Shown here: piece after piece, positions 34,881 through 43,793 of the stretch
Layout of the letters: every line of letters begins with the position of its first letter
Position numbering within the stretch: position 1 is the stretch's first letter
Assembly (NCBI GenBank): GCA_022483045.1
Contig: JAKVOA010000002.1
Span: 488,501 to 552,500, forward strand
DNA: 64,000 bases
Origin: Oscillospiraceae bacterium
Lineage (GTDB): Bacteria; Bacillota; Clostridia; Oscillospirales; Acutalibacteraceae
Direction of reading: 5' to 3'
Program-made: the position numbers and the translations under genes
The notes under the pieces: generated by a model
What the model was told of the DNA's origin: nothing
What the model saw: the letters and a program-made list of their open reading frames with translations, nothing else
Databases searched by the model: none

Positions 34881-35244
34881 TATAATTATATAAAATAGTA
34901 AATAATATTTTTAAAATAGTGGGGAAAAAGAAAAGCATGAAGTAGAAACAGAGAAAATACGGAAATCTCAAACGAAAAATAAAGAAAAATATCTTTTGAA
35001 ATAAGCAACTAATTTTTTAATGATTACGACATTATTTTATTTAATACAGAACTCAAAATGCATGAAAAAGATTAGATGCGTGGAAATGATTTCTAAAAAA
35101 TAGGGCAAAAGCTTTATTTTCCACTGAATTATGATTTTACATAGCAGTATAGAGAAAAAACATGTTTTTGAGAAATTCGATATAATCGCTTCAATATTAT
35201 TGAGGGCATATAAAATAAAGTTTTATAAATTTATCAAAAATTTG

Positions 35245-35282
35245 TGAAATAATATTGACAAAAGAAATTAACTAGTTATAAT
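35245..35282 (+). promoter_or_regulatory. Promoter and candidate MurR operator of the murP operon
   Basis: A consensus promoter, TTGACA (35255-35260), 16-nt spacer, TATAAT (35277-35282), 58 nt upstream of murP. TGAAATAATATT (35245-35256) abuts and overlaps the -35 by two bases, an arrangement suited to repression. GAAGGAAGAAATT precedes the murP ATG. Confidence 0.7.
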
Positions 35283-35340
35283 TATGGATATGAGCGAAAG
35301 GAAAAATTGACTAATTCGACAGAGAAAGAAGGAAGAAATT

Positions 35341-36783
35341 ATGAATTATGAACAAACAGCTCAAAAGGTACTAACTGCAATTGGGGGGAAAGCAAATGTT
35401 GTGGCAAATATGACCTGCATGACACGGCTTCGGGTGAGTCTGCGTGATGCAAGCAAAGTCAATATGGACACCCTGAAAAAAATTGATGGGGTGCTTGGCG
35501 TTGTTCAGTCGGAGAATCTGCAGATCGTTTTTGGCCCGGGCGTAGTCAGAAAAGTCGGCGATGAATTTGCAAAGCTCACAGGACTAGCCTTGGGCGCAGA
35601 CAACGCCGACAATACAACCGATGTTAAAGCAGTTGCAAAGGAAAACAAGGCAGCTAACAAGAAAAAACACGACGGACCGGTACAAAGATTTTTAAAGCAC
35701 ATTGCAAATGTCTTTATTCCTATCTTGCCCGGTATTATTGCTGCTGGTTTGATCAATGGTATTATTAATGTTATCAATGTCTCTACAAAGAATGCTTTTG
35801 CCGGAGTATGGTGGTATCAGACAATCCATGTAATAGGCTGGGCACTGTTCCTTTATCTGCCTATTTTTGTGGGCATGAATGCGGCAAAAGAGTTTCGTGG
35901 TTCCCCCATTCTTGGTGCACTGGCTGGTTCGTATTTCGTGGTTCACCCGCTGATGCCTTTGATTGCGAAAGCGGCCAGCGGCCAGCAGATCCTTCTTCCG
36001 CTGACGGGCAAGGTCTTTAACCCCGCCAACGGCGGCTTGATTTCCGCTCTGATTGCAGGAATCCTTTTTGCCTATTTGGAAAGAGGAATCCGGAAAATTA
36101 TGCCGAATATCCTTGATACATTTTTCACACCGCTGTTAACAGTTGTTTTTGGCGGCCTGATTACAGTTATTGTACTGCAGCCTATCGGCACATGGCTTAC
36201 AAACGGCATTTATTTTGTACTGGACTTTTTCTATAAAGACCTTGGTGCAGTTGGCGGATATCTGCTGTCTGCTGGTTTTCTGCCTATGGTTTCTGTTGGT
36301 CTTCATCAGGCACTTACACCTATCCATGCAATGCTGAATGATCCTGCCGGTCCTACAAAGGGCATTAACTACCTGCTGCCGATTTTGATGATGGCAGGCG
36401 GCGGCCAGGTCGGTGCAGGCATTGCTATTGCAATGAAGACAAAGAATAAGAAGCTGAAGAAGATGACGATGGATTCTCTTCCTGTAGGTGTCCTCGGTGT
36501 TGGTGAGCCCCTGATGTATGCAGTTACACTTCCTCTTGGCAGACCGTTTGTTACTGCTTGCCTTGGTGCAGGTGTCGGCGGCGTTTTGGCTTCTTTGTTC
36601 CACATTGGTACAGTTTCTCAGGGCGTTTCCGGCCTGTTTGGGCTTTTGATTGTTGTACCGGGACAGCAGCTGCAATATGTTATTTCAATCGCTGCAGCAT
36701 ATCTCTGCGGTTTCCTTCTGACATATTTCTTTGGTGTCGATGAAACGCGCATCAACGAAATTTATGGAGATAATGAAGACTAA
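35341..36783 (+). CDS. murP: PTS transporter EIIBC, N-acetylmuramic acid type (MurP)
   Basis: 480 residues. The EIIB domain is at the N-terminus (about 1-85) with the phosphorylated Cys in NMTCMTRLRV. A charged linker (about 90-115, AKENKAANKKKHDG) leads to the EIIC membrane domain with about ten helices and the family's GVGEPLMYAVTLP near residue 385. No EIIA is fused; a glucose-type EIIA is encoded three genes along in the same operon, which fits MurP, known to borrow a separate EIIA. Substrate (MurNAc or MurNAc-GlcNAc) is inferred from murQ, murR and mupG around it. Confidence 0.9.
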   Translation: MNYEQTAQKVLTAIGGKANVVANMTCMTRLRVSLRDASKVNMDTLKKIDGVLGVVQSENLQIVFGPGVVRKVGDEFAKLTGLALGADNADNTTDVKAVAKENKAANKKKHDGPVQRFLKHIANVFIPILPGIIAAGLINGIINVINVSTKNAFAGVWWYQTIHVIGWALFLYLPIFVGMNAAKEFRGSPILGALAGSYFVVHPLMPLIAKAASGQQILLPLTGKVFNPANGGLISALIAGILFAYLERGIRKIMPNILDTFFTPLLTVVFGGLITVIVLQPIGTWLTNGIYFVLDFFYKDLGAVGGYLLSAGFLPMVSVGLHQALTPIHAMLNDPAGPTKGINYLLPILMMAGGGQVGAGIAIAMKTKNKKLKKMTMDSLPVGVLGVGEPLMYAVTLPLGRPFVTACLGAGVGGVLASLFHIGTVSQGVSGLFGLLIVVPGQQLQYVISIAAAYLCGFLLTYFFGVDETRINEIYGDNED

Positions 36784-36869
36784 AGTTTGCGGCAGTGCCA
36801 AAGACCAGAAAAATATCTGAAGCGCTTCAGCAAAAAAGTAGATGTGCAGAGCAGATAAAGGAGACTTGT

Positions 36870-37928
36870 ATGAACGACTTTGGGATTTCTCTTTATTTAA
36901 GTACAGGAATTGAAAAAAACACGGAAATACTTCAAAAAGCACATGCCTCCGGCATTTGTCACGCATTTACATCTTTTCATATTCCAGAAGAGGACGCGCA
37001 GGACGCAGCCCGGCAGATTGCCCTTTTGCTGGCGGCTTGTAAGACATATCAAGTTTCACTGATGGCTGATGTTGGCCCTGAAACGCTGCAGAAACTGGGC
37101 ATAAAAAGTTTTGCAGAGCTAAAAAAAACAGCCATTACATATTTGCGAATTGATTATGGATTTTCGCCAGCTGAAATTTACAGCTTGTCTCAAGATTTTC
37201 ATTTGGTGTTTAATGCCAGTACCCTTTGTGAAACTGAAATAGCGGAGCTAGAGCGGCTTGGTACAGATTTTTCGCGCCTTTTTGCCTGCCATAACTTTTA
37301 CCCGAAGCCGTTGACAGGTCTGTCCTTAGAGCGAATCCACAGCGTAAACGAGCGTCTGCATGCCTTTGGTATGCGGACAATGGCCTTTGTTTCGGGAGAT
37401 CGGGAATTGCGTGGTCCCCTGCAAGAGGGGCTGCCTACAGCAGAGACACATAGAAACGGAAATGTCCTATACAATATGCTCCAGCTGATTAAAGACTGTG
37501 AGACAGATATCTGCTTTATTGGGGACATCGATGTCAGTGATTCTGTCTATCGGCAGATAAAGGAATTGAAAAATGGCTATGTTCGGTTAGATGTATCGCT
37601 TCTGCCTGCGTATAGATTCCTTGGCGATACAGTTCACCATGATCGTCCGGACTCCAGTGAGTATGTTATTCGTTCGCAAGAATCCAGACAGTACAAAGTG
37701 AAAGGAATGCGTTTTCCCAAAGAGCCGCTGCGGCCGCGAAAGGCCGGCAGCATTTCTGTGAGCAATGAAGCGTACCAGAGGTATGCTGGCGAAGTGGAGA
37801 TAGCGCGAAAAGATTTGCCAGAAGAAGAGCGCGTCAATATCGTTGGACAGGTTGCAGAAGAATCCATGCAGTATCTGCCATATATAACAGACGGAATGGG
37901 CTTTCAATTAGAGGTAAAAACAGAGTGA
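36870..37928 (+). CDS. mupG: 6-phospho-N-acetylmuramidase family protein (MupG, DUF871, GH170)
   Basis: 352 residues from ATG 36870 with AAAGGAGA upstream. The N-terminal barrel (about 1-235: GISLYLSTGIEKN, AFTSFHIPEED, LMADVGPETLQKLG, LRIDYGFSP, ACHNFYPKPLTGL) is followed by a smaller C-terminal domain. These match the DUF871 family, once called outer surface proteins, of which S. aureus MupG hydrolyses MurNAc-6-P-GlcNAc. No signal peptide; cytoplasmic. Placed between murP and the EIIA gene, it indicates import of the MurNAc-GlcNAc disaccharide. Confidence 0.9.
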   Translation: MNDFGISLYLSTGIEKNTEILQKAHASGICHAFTSFHIPEEDAQDAARQIALLLAACKTYQVSLMADVGPETLQKLGIKSFAELKKTAITYLRIDYGFSPAEIYSLSQDFHLVFNASTLCETEIAELERLGTDFSRLFACHNFYPKPLTGLSLERIHSVNERLHAFGMRTMAFVSGDRELRGPLQEGLPTAETHRNGNVLYNMLQLIKDCETDICFIGDIDVSDSVYRQIKELKNGYVRLDVSLLPAYRFLGDTVHHDRPDSSEYVIRSQESRQYKVKGMRFPKEPLRPRKAGSISVSNEAYQRYAGEVEIARKDLPEEERVNIVGQVAEESMQYLPYITDGMGFQLEVKTE

Positions 37929-37954
37929 ATAAAAGAAGAAGGGAAGAATGAAAG

Positions 37955-38434
37955 TTGGCATTGTTTAGCAAAAAAGAGGAGAACATTTTTTTTGCTCCAC
38001 AAAGTGGACAAATCGTTCCTTTGGAAGAAATACCGGATGAAGTGTTTTCTGGTAAAGTGCTAGGCGATGGGGCGGCGGTTATTCCAACACAGAATCGAGT
38101 CGTTGCTCCGGTATCCGGAGAAATTGTGCAGATAGCTGATACACTGCATGCAGTTTGTATGGAATCCGATGATGGTTTGGAAATTTTAATTCATATGGGC
38201 TTGGAAACTGTGAATTTGAAAGGGAAAGGGTTTACGTGCCATACGAAAGTCGGAAAGCATGTAAAGGCCGGTGAGCTTCTGATGGAAATGGACGTAAATT
38301 TCATGCGCAAAAACGGCTACAATCCGGTGACCCCCTGCTTGATTACGAATATGGATGCAATCAATGCACTGACGTGTGAAAAGGGACAATCGGAAGCCGG
38401 AAAGACAGAGCTTTTATCTTATCGGCTAAAATAA
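37955..38434 (+). CDS. PTS glucose-type EIIA component
   Basis: 159 residues from a TTG start at 37955 (GAAGGGA upstream; the nearby ATG is out of frame). Crr-like EIIA: FAPQSGQIVPLEEIPDEVFS, VVAPVSGEI and the phosphorylated His in EILIHMGLETVNLKGKGF. It passes phosphate from HPr to EIIB of MurP, which lacks its own EIIA. It may also serve other EIIBC transporters. Confidence 0.93.
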   Translation: MALFSKKEENIFFAPQSGQIVPLEEIPDEVFSGKVLGDGAAVIPTQNRVVAPVSGEIVQIADTLHAVCMESDDGLEILIHMGLETVNLKGKGFTCHTKVGKHVKAGELLMEMDVNFMRKNGYNPVTPCLITNMDAINALTCEKGQSEAGKTELLSYRLK

Positions 38435-38475
38435 TGGAAAGCACATCCGTTGGATATCAGAAAGAAGGATAAGGT

Positions 38476-39225
38476 TTGAAAATATTGGAGGCACCAGATT
38501 ACGCTGGAATGAGCCGAAAAGCGGCGAATATTATTTCTGCGCAGGTTATTCTGTTCCCGAGAAGCGTGCTTGGTCTTGCAACGGGTTCTACACCGCTGGG
38601 CATTTACAAGCAGTTGATCGAATGGTATGACAAAGGCGATATCGACTTTTCAAATACGACAAGCGTGAATTTGGATGAGTACTGCGGCATTTCCCCGGAC
38701 AATCCGAAAAGCTACCATTATTATATGAAACATAATTTTTTTGCTCATATCAATATAAAGCCGGAAAGGACACATATCCCAAACGGGCAGGCGAAAGACA
38801 TTGAAACCGAGTGCCAAAACTATGACCATTTAATCAATGACCTAGGCGGCATTGACCTGCAGCTTTTGGGCATTGGGAATACAGGCCACATCGGTTTTAA
38901 TGAGCCGGACGACAGCTTTGATAAAATGACACACCGCGTTGCGCTAAAAGAAAAAACCATCTCTGCCAATTCACGCTTTTTTGACAGCATTGAGGAAGTG
39001 CCAAAGTCGGCAGTCACAATGGGTATTAAGGCAATCATGCAGGCAAAAAAGATTCTATTGGTGGCAAGCGGCGAAAATAAGGCTGACGTGCTGGAAAAGG
39101 CACTGTTTGGTCCGGTTACGCCAGAGGTGCCGGCTTCCATTCTGCAGCTTCATCCTGATGTAACAGTTGTGGCAGACAGCGCGTCCATGCATCTTGTTCA
39201 CTTAAAGCATCCGCTGGGAGAATAG
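38476..39225 (+). CDS. nagB: Glucosamine-6-phosphate deaminase
   Basis: 249 residues from TTG 38476 (AAGGATAAGG upstream). LATGSTPLGIYKQL, VNLDEYCGI (catalytic Asp), LLGIGNTGHIGFNEP with the catalytic His and PKSAVTMGIKAIM are the NagB signatures. It converts GlcN-6-P to fructose-6-P and ammonia, the last step of the route starting with MurP. It ends 3 nt before nagA; this shorter length is normal for Bacillota NagB. Confidence 0.96.
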   Translation: MKILEAPDYAGMSRKAANIISAQVILFPRSVLGLATGSTPLGIYKQLIEWYDKGDIDFSNTTSVNLDEYCGISPDNPKSYHYYMKHNFFAHINIKPERTHIPNGQAKDIETECQNYDHLINDLGGIDLQLLGIGNTGHIGFNEPDDSFDKMTHRVALKEKTISANSRFFDSIEEVPKSAVTMGIKAIMQAKKILLVASGENKADVLEKALFGPVTPEVPASILQLHPDVTVVADSASMHLVHLKHPLGE

Positions 39226-39228
39226 CCC

Positions 39229-40365
39229 ATGATTCTTAAAAATGCGAAAATTTTTGACAGCCGGTTTCATCTTATCCAGAAAGATATTTCTGTAGAAGAA
39301 GGAAAAATTAAAGAAATCGGTGACGATTTGCAGGACGGTCAGATTTGCAGCCTGACGGGCTGTATGATTGCGCCTGGATTTGTGGATATTCATATTCATG
39401 GCTGTGTCGGGGCAGATACAGGTGACAAAAAACGCAGTTCTCTGGTGGCAATGGCAAAACATTTGCAGGGGCTGGGAGTGACTTCTTTTTGTCCGACAAC
39501 GATGACGACATCTACACAGGACATTTCTGAAGAAATCGAGAATGTGCGCGATTGTATGGATCACCCTACAGAAGGGGCGGCTATCTGCGGCGTGAATATG
39601 GAAGGCCCCTATATTTCACCGGAACGCTGTGGCGCCCAAAAGGATATTTTTATCCGCAAACCAGACTGGAAAGAGTTTGAAAAACTGTACCGGGAAACAG
39701 GAAAAATCATCAAGCTGGTCGATATTGCACCCGAAAGAGAGGGCGGCAAAGAGTTTATTCAAAAGGTTAGCCCCTACTGCTGTGTTTCCCTTGCGCATAC
39801 AAATGCGGATTACGAGATGGCTTCTTGGGCCTTTCAGCATGGCATTTCTCATGTAACGCATTTGTTTAATGCAATGCAGGGAATGCAACATAGAGCTCCC
39901 GGTGCTGTAGGTGCTGTATTCGATGCCCCAAATGTAAAAGCAGAGATTATTTGCGATGGATTTCATATTCATCCTGCTGTGCTGCGTATCGCCTTTCGCA
40001 TACTTGGCGAAGACCGTACCATTATCATCAGTGATTCTATGCGTGCAGCTGGTATGCCAGACGGCGAATCGGAACTTGGCGGCCAAAAGGTTTTTGTAAA
40101 GAACAGCCGGGCCTATTTGAAAGATGGAACCATTGCAGGGTCCACTACAAATATGCTGGAAGAGATACAAAATTTAATTCAATTTGGTGTTCCTGTCCGG
40201 CAGGTTATCAAGTCGGCTACTATCAATCCGGCAAAAGAAATTGGTTTAGATAAAACAATCGGCAGTATTGAAGAAGGCAAGCGGGCTGATTTTGCTGTTT
40301 TGTCAAATCATTTAGACCTTGTTGCTGTTATGCAGGCGGGCAGGATGATCTTTAACAAAGCGTGA
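39229..40365 (+). CDS. nagA: N-acetylglucosamine-6-phosphate deacetylase
   Basis: 378 residues, amidohydrolase superfamily. Metal and substrate sites: PGFVDIHIHGCVGADT (HxH), NMEGPYIS, SLAHTNADY, HLFNAMQGM, ICDGFHIHP and IISDSMRAAGMPDG with the catalytic Asp. It deacetylates GlcNAc-6-P, supplied here by MurQ, to GlcN-6-P for NagB. GGGAG at the end of nagB serves as ribosome binding site, so the two are coupled. Confidence 0.96.
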   Translation: MILKNAKIFDSRFHLIQKDISVEEGKIKEIGDDLQDGQICSLTGCMIAPGFVDIHIHGCVGADTGDKKRSSLVAMAKHLQGLGVTSFCPTTMTTSTQDISEEIENVRDCMDHPTEGAAICGVNMEGPYISPERCGAQKDIFIRKPDWKEFEKLYRETGKIIKLVDIAPEREGGKEFIQKVSPYCCVSLAHTNADYEMASWAFQHGISHVTHLFNAMQGMQHRAPGAVGAVFDAPNVKAEIICDGFHIHPAVLRIAFRILGEDRTIIISDSMRAAGMPDGESELGGQKVFVKNSRAYLKDGTIAGSTTNMLEEIQNLIQFGVPVRQVIKSATINPAKEIGLDKTIGSIEEGKRADFAVLSNHLDLVAVMQAGRMIFNKA

Positions 40366-40482
40366 TAAGGCGGGAATTTTCCTGTCCTTTATAAAAGGAG
40401 AGAGCTACCTGCTAAAGCGGGGATAAAGGAAACCAAGACAATCAGAGCAAAAACAAAATGAAACGGGGGAAAATCGAGAATT

Positions 40483-43284
40483 ATGAAGATAGTATTCAAA
40501 AAAGTTCTAAGTATGGTACTGTCAGTAGGAATTGCTGCGTCAACAGTGCCAATGGGCTTTTGTCTGAGTGCGCAGGCCGCAGATACAAAAACAGCCTATA
40601 CGCTGCAGGAAAGCACTGCGCCGACAGGGCTGCAGGCAAATTTGACTTTTCCGGACTGGGCTGGCTATGTAGACGATACATTGATTATGAATAACAAGTA
40701 TAGCTTTAAAGGGTATCGCGGCCAGGGCACCATGTACATTACGTGCAAAAACATAAAGAGTGCACGTTTCTTTATCAATGGACATGAAATGGATATTTCA
40801 ACGGCTCTTAACAATAACGGGAAAACATACAAACTGGATATTTCTAATTATACAACAAATGGTACGAACAGCCTGCAGATAAATGATTTTAATCCCAGCA
40901 CTGGCACCATTAATGTAAAAATTCCTTATCCAACCGTTATTTCTGGAAAAGCCGCCGATGTAAATGTCAGCCAAGATAACCTGAATTTGATTGATACATT
41001 GATCAACAATGACGTTAAGTATGGCTTTACCAGTGCAGAGCTGGCAGTTATAAAAGATGGTGTCATGATTAAAAATTCTGCCTATGGCTCTCTCAATTCC
41101 TACAACCAGGACGGAACCAAAAAGACGGATTCTCAGAAAGTTACGACAAACACACTTTATGACCTTGCTTCTAATACAAAGATGTATGCGACCAACTACG
41201 CTTTGCAGAAGCTGACCAGTGAAGGGAAAATCAGCATTAACGACAAAGTTACAAAGTATTTCCCGGAGTTTAAAGATGGCGCCAATGATCCCATTAAGGG
41301 GAAAGCGGACTTGACGCTGAAAGAAATTATGGAGCATCAGGCTGGTTTCCCGGCCGATCCGCAGTACTTTAATGATCATTATAACCAGACAACGCAGAAG
41401 ACGGATCCGAATGTATCTAATACGCTGTTTTCACAGGACAAGGCAACAACCATAAAGAGAATTATGGCCACGCCGCTGACCTATGTACCCGGCACAAATA
41501 CAAAATATTCTGATGTCGACTACATGCTGCTTGGTTTGATTGTCGAAAAAGTAACAGGCCAAAACCTTGATACCTATGTCGAAAATAATATTTATAAACC
41601 AATGGGCCTGAAGCGAATTATGTATAATCCGCTTCAAAAAGGTCTGGGGGTAAATGATTGTGCTGCAACGGAACTGAATGGTAATACTAGAGATGGCGCA
41701 GTCAACTTTGTCAATATTCGCAAGAACACGCTTCAGGGACAGGTGCACGATGAAAAAGCCTATTACTGCATGGGTGGTGTTTCTGGTCATGCAGGCCTGT
41801 TCTCTACCGCGGGAGACCTGGCAAAGCTCTGCCAAGTTATGCTCAACGGCGGTGGATACGGCGGCAGCAAATTCTTTGATAAAAACACGATTGCCCAGTT
41901 TACTAAGCGCAAAGATTCCAGCTCTGTATGGGGACTCGGCTGGTGGCGCGAAGGCGACCAGGGCCGGCCGTGGTATTTCGGCGTAGATTCATCGGAAAAT
42001 ACGATTGGCCATCAGGGCTGGACCGGTACTTTGACCATGATTGACCCTGACAAAAACTTGGTTATTGTCCTGCTGACCAACAAAATCAATTCTCCGGTTA
42101 TCGATAAAAAGGCGAACCCCAATGATTTCGCAGGCAACAAGTTTACAACTGCAACACTGGGTACGATTCCGGAAATCGTTTATCAGGCAATTAACAATTA
42201 CAGCGACAAAGCGGTAAATGCCAATATTGCAGCCATGGTTACAGAAAAGATGAAACTGTACAATGAGGAAAAGGGAGAATATGACCAGAAAGCGGTTCTT
42301 CAGGCTGTTTATCCTCTGGTAGATACTGCAATTAACAGAGCAGAAACCTGCACGAGCAAAGAAACCATTGACTATGCAAAGAGCTCTTTTGCACAGCTGC
42401 CGCAGGAAGCAGATCAAAAGATTTCTGCAGCTTTTGCAAAAAGGATTGCTGCACTGCACACCTTTAAGAGCGACACAAACCATGACCTTGTTGTAAATGA
42501 TTCCTACACGTTCCGTATTACCAGTCTTGACGGTGAAGTTCCGGCAATGACCTTTGATAAAAAGAATGTATTTACCCAGCAGATGGTTAACCACAGCGGA
42601 AACGATTATTACATTAAAATCACGGCTGTCGGCAAAAAAGGAGACAGCTGCGGCATTTCTGTTAACGGTGAAAAAATGCTGACTGCAACAGTAGGCACAA
42701 ATAATTCGCAGAATGGAAACGCTGCTGTGAAGTGCGATACGGACTATGCCTTCACTTTGCCGCAGGGCGAAGAGTACACTTACCGTTTTGAAGTCTCTGG
42801 TTCACAAAAGCAGAATTTGGCCATCTATCCGACAAACACATCTGTACTGCAGCCATTACGCTGCAAAAAGACGGTTGAAAAAGACCACGATGTTTACTAT
42901 TACACGGTCAAAGCTGTTGGCGCAGCTGGGAGCAAAGCAGCGGTTTATACCCGCTTGCCCGGTCAGAAGAGTGTTACCCATGGCACTGCAATGATTAAGG
43001 CGGCCGCTGTAAAGTGCGATACAGATTATGCGTTTATTTTACCGTATGGCAAAGCATATACCTATCGCTTTGAAGTCTTAAGCGCACAGGGGCAGAATCT
43101 GGCGATTTTCCCGACCGATACGTCTGTTTTGCAGCCGGTACGCTGCCAAAAGACTGCAGAAAACGGCCATGATGTCTATTATTATACAATTAAAGCTGTT
43201 GGTACAGCTGGCAGCAAGGCAACAGTTTATACGCGCCTTCCGAATCAGCAGGCGGTGAAACACGGCGCAGCAACAGTAAAATAA
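40483..43284 (+). CDS. Secreted PBP4B/AmiE-like serine hydrolase with C-terminal tandem repeats
   Basis: 933 residues. A Sec signal peptide (about 1-33, LSMVLSVGIAAS...LSAQA) is followed by a beta domain (about 35-150), then a class C beta-lactamase-like hydrolase with Ser230-x-x-Lys233 (SNTK), Tyr342 in YSDVDY and His510-x-Gly512 (HQGWTG). Proteins of this type sit in mur operons: YfeW/PBP4B in E. coli and AmiE in B. subtilis, acting as D,D-carboxypeptidase or muramoyl-amidase. Residues 749-842 and 843-933 are two close copies of a ~92-residue module (VKCDTDYAF, YTYRFEV, QNLAI, HDVYYYT, YTRLP), with a diverged third copy before. The module's function is unknown. Confidence 0.83.
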   Translation: MKIVFKKVLSMVLSVGIAASTVPMGFCLSAQAADTKTAYTLQESTAPTGLQANLTFPDWAGYVDDTLIMNNKYSFKGYRGQGTMYITCKNIKSARFFINGHEMDISTALNNNGKTYKLDISNYTTNGTNSLQINDFNPSTGTINVKIPYPTVISGKAADVNVSQDNLNLIDTLINNDVKYGFTSAELAVIKDGVMIKNSAYGSLNSYNQDGTKKTDSQKVTTNTLYDLASNTKMYATNYALQKLTSEGKISINDKVTKYFPEFKDGANDPIKGKADLTLKEIMEHQAGFPADPQYFNDHYNQTTQKTDPNVSNTLFSQDKATTIKRIMATPLTYVPGTNTKYSDVDYMLLGLIVEKVTGQNLDTYVENNIYKPMGLKRIMYNPLQKGLGVNDCAATELNGNTRDGAVNFVNIRKNTLQGQVHDEKAYYCMGGVSGHAGLFSTAGDLAKLCQVMLNGGGYGGSKFFDKNTIAQFTKRKDSSSVWGLGWWREGDQGRPWYFGVDSSENTIGHQGWTGTLTMIDPDKNLVIVLLTNKINSPVIDKKANPNDFAGNKFTTATLGTIPEIVYQAINNYSDKAVNANIAAMVTEKMKLYNEEKGEYDQKAVLQAVYPLVDTAINRAETCTSKETIDYAKSSFAQLPQEADQKISAAFAKRIAALHTFKSDTNHDLVVNDSYTFRITSLDGEVPAMTFDKKNVFTQQMVNHSGNDYYIKITAVGKKGDSCGISVNGEKMLTATVGTNNSQNGNAAVKCDTDYAFTLPQGEEYTYRFEVSGSQKQNLAIYPTNTSVLQPLRCKKTVEKDHDVYYYTVKAVGAAGSKAAVYTRLPGQKSVTHGTAMIKAAAVKCDTDYAFILPYGKAYTYRFEVLSAQGQNLAIFPTDTSVLQPVRCQKTAENGHDVYYYTIKAVGTAGSKATVYTRLPNQQAVKHGAATVK

Positions 43285-43320
43285 TCAAATTCATTTCGGC
43301 GGATAGCATAAAATGAATGG

Positions 43321-43369
43321 CACCTCATTTGTTAGACAGTATGATCTAACAGATGAGGTGATTTTTTAT
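43321..43369 (+). terminator. Terminator of the murP-PBP4B operon
   Basis: A 16-nt stem (CACCTCATTTGTTAGA with TCTAACAGATGAGGTG, one mismatch) and an 8-nt loop, then ATTTTTTATA, 37 nt after the stop codon. The 270 nt that follow to the next promoter hold no recognised gene. Confidence 0.88.
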
Positions 43370-43638
43370 ACCTAACAGGAAATCAAGCAGGCGCTGTACG
43401 CCAAAATTCAGAAAAGCGGCGTGTAAAAATGCCTGCTTTTTGTTTTCAGCTGCGCAGCATTTTTTGTGATTTCATAAATAAAGCGGGCAGAAGCTGTAAA
43501 GAATACTGGAAGCAGCGACAATGCAGTATAAAAAGGGGGATGCTGTGTGCATGGACAGAGAAACTTTTAAAGTAAAGGCGCAATAAAGTTAGTCATAATA
43601 GACAAATATAATCAATTAAATACGTTAAATATATTCCG

Positions 43639-43755
43639 TTGACAAGTACACAGCAATTCATTATACTTTGATTAGTGAATCGATTAACCTACAAAATATC
43701 TGAATAAAATAAAGATATTAAAGAAAAATTAGAGAAAATGTAGTGAATCGATTAA
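43639..43755 (+). promoter_or_regulatory. Promoter with two LacI-type operators for the arabinoside operon
   Basis: TTGACA (43639-43644), a 17-nt spacer and TATACT (43662-43667). The 14-mer AGTGAATCGATTAA occurs at 43674-43687, over the expected transcription start, and again at 43742-43755 in the leader; the copies are 68 nt apart. The near-palindromic core TGAATCGATTAA with central CG is typical of LacI-family operators. The LacI gene downstream is the likely ligand. A GTG inside the second copy could open the reading frame earlier, but GGGAGG before ATG 43794 marks the true start. Confidence 0.72.
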
Positions 43756-43793
43756 ACAAATCATATTGCAATAGGCAATGGGAGGAATTCAAA

